Origin: JAKLIX01 sp964605655
GTDB lineage: Bacteria > Bacteroidota > Bacteroidia > Bacteroidales > CAIXZF01
NCBI GenBank assembly: GCA_964605655.1
Contig: CAZSDK010000003.1
Location: 124,001 to 188,000, forward strand
Direction of reading: 5' to 3'
Length of the DNA stretch: 64,000 bases
The notes under the pieces are model-generated. The model saw nothing but the letters and a program-made list of their open reading frames with translations, was not told the DNA's origin and did no database searches. How positions within the stretch are numbered: the first letter of the stretch is position 1; each line of letters opens with the position of its first letter. This document shows, one piece after another, positions 61,949-64,000 of the stretch. Made by a program: the position numbers and the translations under genes.

Positions 61949-62821
61949 ATGGCAACGTCAAAATCCAAAGGAAAAGCTTCACCGGCAAAAGAGGTGCCTG
62001 CCGCTCAGACTATTGAGAAGGAAGAAGTAAAGGTGGAAGTCGTTGAGCCGGCCGTTACCGGGCATGAAGAAGAAGAAAAGCTGGAAGTTACTATTGAGAA
62101 AAAGCTGGTTGCCCTGTATAGCTTACAGCAGATCGATACGCAGATTGATAAGATCCGCATCATCAGGGGTGAGCTTCCGTTGGAAGTCCAGGACCTGGAA
62201 GATGAAATTGCCGGTCTATCCCATCGTATTGAGAACCTTCAGGAAGAGACTGCTGAACTGGAGAAGCAGATTGGTGAGAAACAGTTCCAGATCAAGGACA
62301 GTGAATCTCTTATTGCCAAATATAAAGAACAGCAGAACAATGTAAGAAACAACAGGGAATACGATTACCTCTCGAAGGAAATTGAATTCCAGGACCTGGA
62401 GATTCAGCTGGCAGAAAAGCGGATCAGGGAGTTTAAAACCTTGTGGGAATCGAAGAAAGAATCCATAACCTCTGCCGAATCGACCCTGTCGGAAAAGAAT
62501 GCCGACCTGGAGTTAAAGAAGGCTGAGCTGAAAGATATTGTGGAAGAGACTGAAAAAGAGGAGTTAAGCCTGGTGAAGAAGTCGGAAGACAACCAGAAAT
62601 ATATTGAAGACCGTTTGGTTACTGCCTATAAGAGGATCCGGAAGAATGCAAGGAACGGTTTGGCAGTAGTGTTGGTGGAAAGAGGAGCTTGCGGAGGATG
62701 TTTCAACAAGATCCCGCCCCAGCATCAGTTGGAGATCTCCATGCATAAAAAGATCATCGTTTGTGAATATTGCGGCCGCATCCTGGTAGATGAGGCTATC
62801 GTAAAGGCGGTACAAGTATAG
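61949..62821 (+). CDS. Coiled-coil protein with C-terminal C4 zinc ribbon
   Basis: 290 residues. A Lys/Glu/Pro-rich N-terminus (about 1-55) is followed by a long helical coiled coil (about 60-225) and a C-terminal zinc ribbon: GACGGCFNKIPPQHQ and IVCEYCGRILVDE, giving two CxxC pairs. This is the zf-RING_7/CdsZ-like family often next to Nif3 genes. In the family an RNA- or ribosome-related role has been proposed; the sequence here does not prove it. Convergent with Omp28. Confidence 0.85.
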   Translation: MATSKSKGKASPAKEVPAAQTIEKEEVKVEVVEPAVTGHEEEEKLEVTIEKKLVALYSLQQIDTQIDKIRIIRGELPLEVQDLEDEIAGLSHRIENLQEETAELEKQIGEKQFQIKDSESLIAKYKEQQNNVRNNREYDYLSKEIEFQDLEIQLAEKRIREFKTLWESKKESITSAESTLSEKNADLELKKAELKDIVEETEKEELSLVKKSEDNQKYIEDRLVTAYKRIRKNARNGLAVVLVERGACGGCFNKIPPQHQLEISMHKKIIVCEYCGRILVDEAIVKAVQV

Positions 62822-62835
62822 TTGAGATCGAAGTC

Positions 62836-63675
62836 CTATCTCACCTTCTTTTCCGTCACCTGAAGCACTTCCTTAGTATTCTTATCTGTAATAAAAGCAA
62901 CGATACGGCATTGCCTGTCGTTCCATACCGTATCAAGGACCATCGTATGGTTGCTTGTCTTGATGGTTCCTGCTGTCACCGTCTGGGTCGTCAATGGACT
63001 TCCCCAGGTGCCGTTAAAGGAGCCGCGCAGCACATTACGATGGGTATAATCAAGGATATAAGGGGTGTTCCCTATCTGTGAGTTGTCATTGTATTGCGGT
63101 TTTACGATGCTGTCTTCGGTAAGGTACAGAGTGATGTTGACCGGGTAGAAGTACTTTTTCTTAAACTCGGTGGTGACAACCGCATTGATCGTCCGTGTGG
63201 CCGAATCATAAGAATTGACCACCGTGAGGTCAGCCACAGGTTCCAGGTCGGAAAATTCCGTAACAGCCTGGGTCCAGTTGGCAAAATTCAGCACCATGTT
63301 GCTCCCAAAAGCTTTTCTGTTGACCAATCCTGAAGGGTAGAACGAAGGATTAAAATAGGATTCAAGCTCATTGCCTGTCTCACACCTGAAGTCGGTATTG
63401 AAAATCCCGGAAGCGTTTGGTGTGGCAAAGGTTCCTGCATGAACAGATATGAGGATGAGTTCGGAATGCTCTTTCTGCAGTTCATGGGCCTCAAAGCTGG
63501 CTTCCGGGCAATTGGGACATTTATGCCCGGTAAATTCTTCCAGTAGCACATTCCTTCCAAAAGTCCAGTTAGACGCACCTTCTTTTAAATAGGGTTCCTC
63601 TATCTTGTCACAGGCGACAAAAAGGAAGGGCAACAACAACAACAGGATGCTTATCGTGATCAGTGTCTTTTTCAT
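62836..63675 (-). CDS. Omp28-family outer-membrane lipoprotein
   Basis: 279 residues. Lipoprotein signal with lipobox LFVACDKIE, then a thioredoxin-like segment: NVLLEEFTGHKCPNCPEA (CxxC at the start of a helix) and LILISVHAGTF, typical of Omp28-related proteins of Bacteroidota. The second half is beta-rich. Function is unknown; surface adhesion or redox roles have been suggested for the family. Follows the DUF6029 gene by 11 bases, its usual neighbour. Confidence 0.88.
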   Translation of the reverse strand: MKKTLITISILLLLLPFLFVACDKIEEPYLKEGASNWTFGRNVLLEEFTGHKCPNCPEASFEAHELQKEHSELILISVHAGTFATPNASGIFNTDFRCETGNELESYFNPSFYPSGLVNRKAFGSNMVLNFANWTQAVTEFSDLEPVADLTVVNSYDSATRTINAVVTTEFKKKYFYPVNITLYLTEDSIVKPQYNDNSQIGNTPYILDYTHRNVLRGSFNGTWGSPLTTQTVTAGTIKTSNHTMVLDTVWNDRQCRIVAFITDKNTKEVLQVTEKKVR

Positions 63676-63686
63676 ACTACGTCTGA

Positions 63687-64000
63687 TTAAAAAGTACTGG
63701 TGATACTCAATTGAAGACCATTAGAGGCAGGGACAGCCCGGCAAACACCGCCCACGCAAAGGATTCCCTCACGCTGCCGTCCATAAGCAAGGGAAATACG
63801 GTTTGATCCCTTGTTAAATCCAACGGAGGCAAAATAATAATGGAGCTGCTGATCTGTTTCCTCATTCCCGTAATTGTATTGGTCCATGACCGAAAAGAAC
63901 CATTTGGGAGCAATGGTGAACTCGAACAAGGCCATGACCCAGTTCCCTTTGTCCTGTTTGGTAGTCAGGCTCTGTAACTCGGTCCTGAGAGAATTTTTTT
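63687..64000 (-). CDS. DUF6029-family outer-membrane protein (5' truncated by window edge)
   Basis: C-terminal part of a protein that runs off the window; the frame stays open to base 64000 (about 104 residues visible). Segments ELQSLTTKQDKGNWVMALFE, APKWFFSVMDQYNYGN, NRISLAYGRQREGILCVGGV and the final LQLSITSTF are alternating beta strands ending in an aromatic residue, as in outer-membrane barrels. The YGRQR...CVGGVCR...P pattern fits DUF6029, which commonly precedes Omp28 as here. Function unknown. Confidence 0.75.
   Translation of the reverse strand, partial: KNSLRTELQSLTTKQDKGNWVMALFEFTIAPKWFFSVMDQYNYGNEETDQQLHYYFASVGFNKGSNRISLAYGRQREGILCVGGVCRAVPASNGLQLSITSTF

Overview
The window reads as a chromosomal segment of a Bacteroidota bacterium, most likely Bacteroidales-like. 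Supporting signs are the type IX secretion/gliding genes (porP-gldK-gldL-gldM-gldN and porW/sprE), T9SS C-terminal sorting tails on encoded proteins, an Omp28/DUF6029 pair, bactofilin plus AtpZ, a two-gene methylmalonyl-CoA mutase, and several promoters with the Bacteroidota -7 box TAnnTTTG. Most of it is housekeeping DNA, densely packed on both strands with many short overlaps. I see no tRNA, rRNA, insertion sequence, prophage or CRISPR array, and no gene-free stretch longer than 300 bases.

Layout. 0-0.25 kb: tail of a T9SS cargo protein. 0.3-5.7 kb: a respiratory electron-transfer operon (seven-haem cytochrome c, b561-type membrane cytochrome, Tat-exported Fe-S protein, NrfD-like quinone subunit, an unknown Ig-like membrane protein, a small monohaem cytochrome c) with no catalytic molybdopterin subunit. 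5.8-8.3 kb: an M28/PDZ peptidase and a second copy of the small cytochrome c. 8.3-14 kb: lgt, gpmA and the methylmalonyl-CoA mutase genes. 14-19 kb: a TIGR01777 epimerase-like gene, then an AtpI-like protein, AtpZ, bactofilin and porW. 19-22.3 kb: M23 peptidase, dxr, rseP. 22.6-28.6 kb: the T9SS core operon. 28.7-33.3 kb: recG and pheT. 33.3-39.8 kb: a secreted M1 peptidase, TolC and HlyD efflux parts, tsaB, a heavy-metal-associated protein. 39.9-46 kb: 3-oxoacid CoA-transferase, then a minus-strand series recX-prfB-fumC-response regulator-Hpt. prfB carries a programmed +1 frameshift. 46-48.6 kb: a FISUMP surface protein and tilS. 48.7-57.2 kb: 2-oxoacid:ferredoxin oxidoreductase (korAB), a repeat protein with eight KPGPKPK units, a 2[4Fe-4S] ferredoxin, and 2-oxoglutarate dehydrogenase E1/E2. 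57.2-64 kb: nadB, purine nucleoside phosphorylase, lpxK, Nif3-like, a zinc-ribbon coiled-coil protein, Omp28 and a partial DUF6029 gene.

How it fits together. The T9SS genes would build the machine that exports the two sorting-tail proteins seen here. Central carbon genes cluster: CoA-transferase, fumarase, methylmalonyl-CoA mutase, and two alternative routes from 2-oxoglutarate to succinyl-CoA (ferredoxin-linked KOR and NAD-linked SucAB), with a ferredoxin gene between them. The least explained items are the repeat protein at 51806-52708, the orphan multihaem/NrfD cluster, and a NtrC-type regulator whose sigma-54 contact loop (GAFTGA) is replaced.
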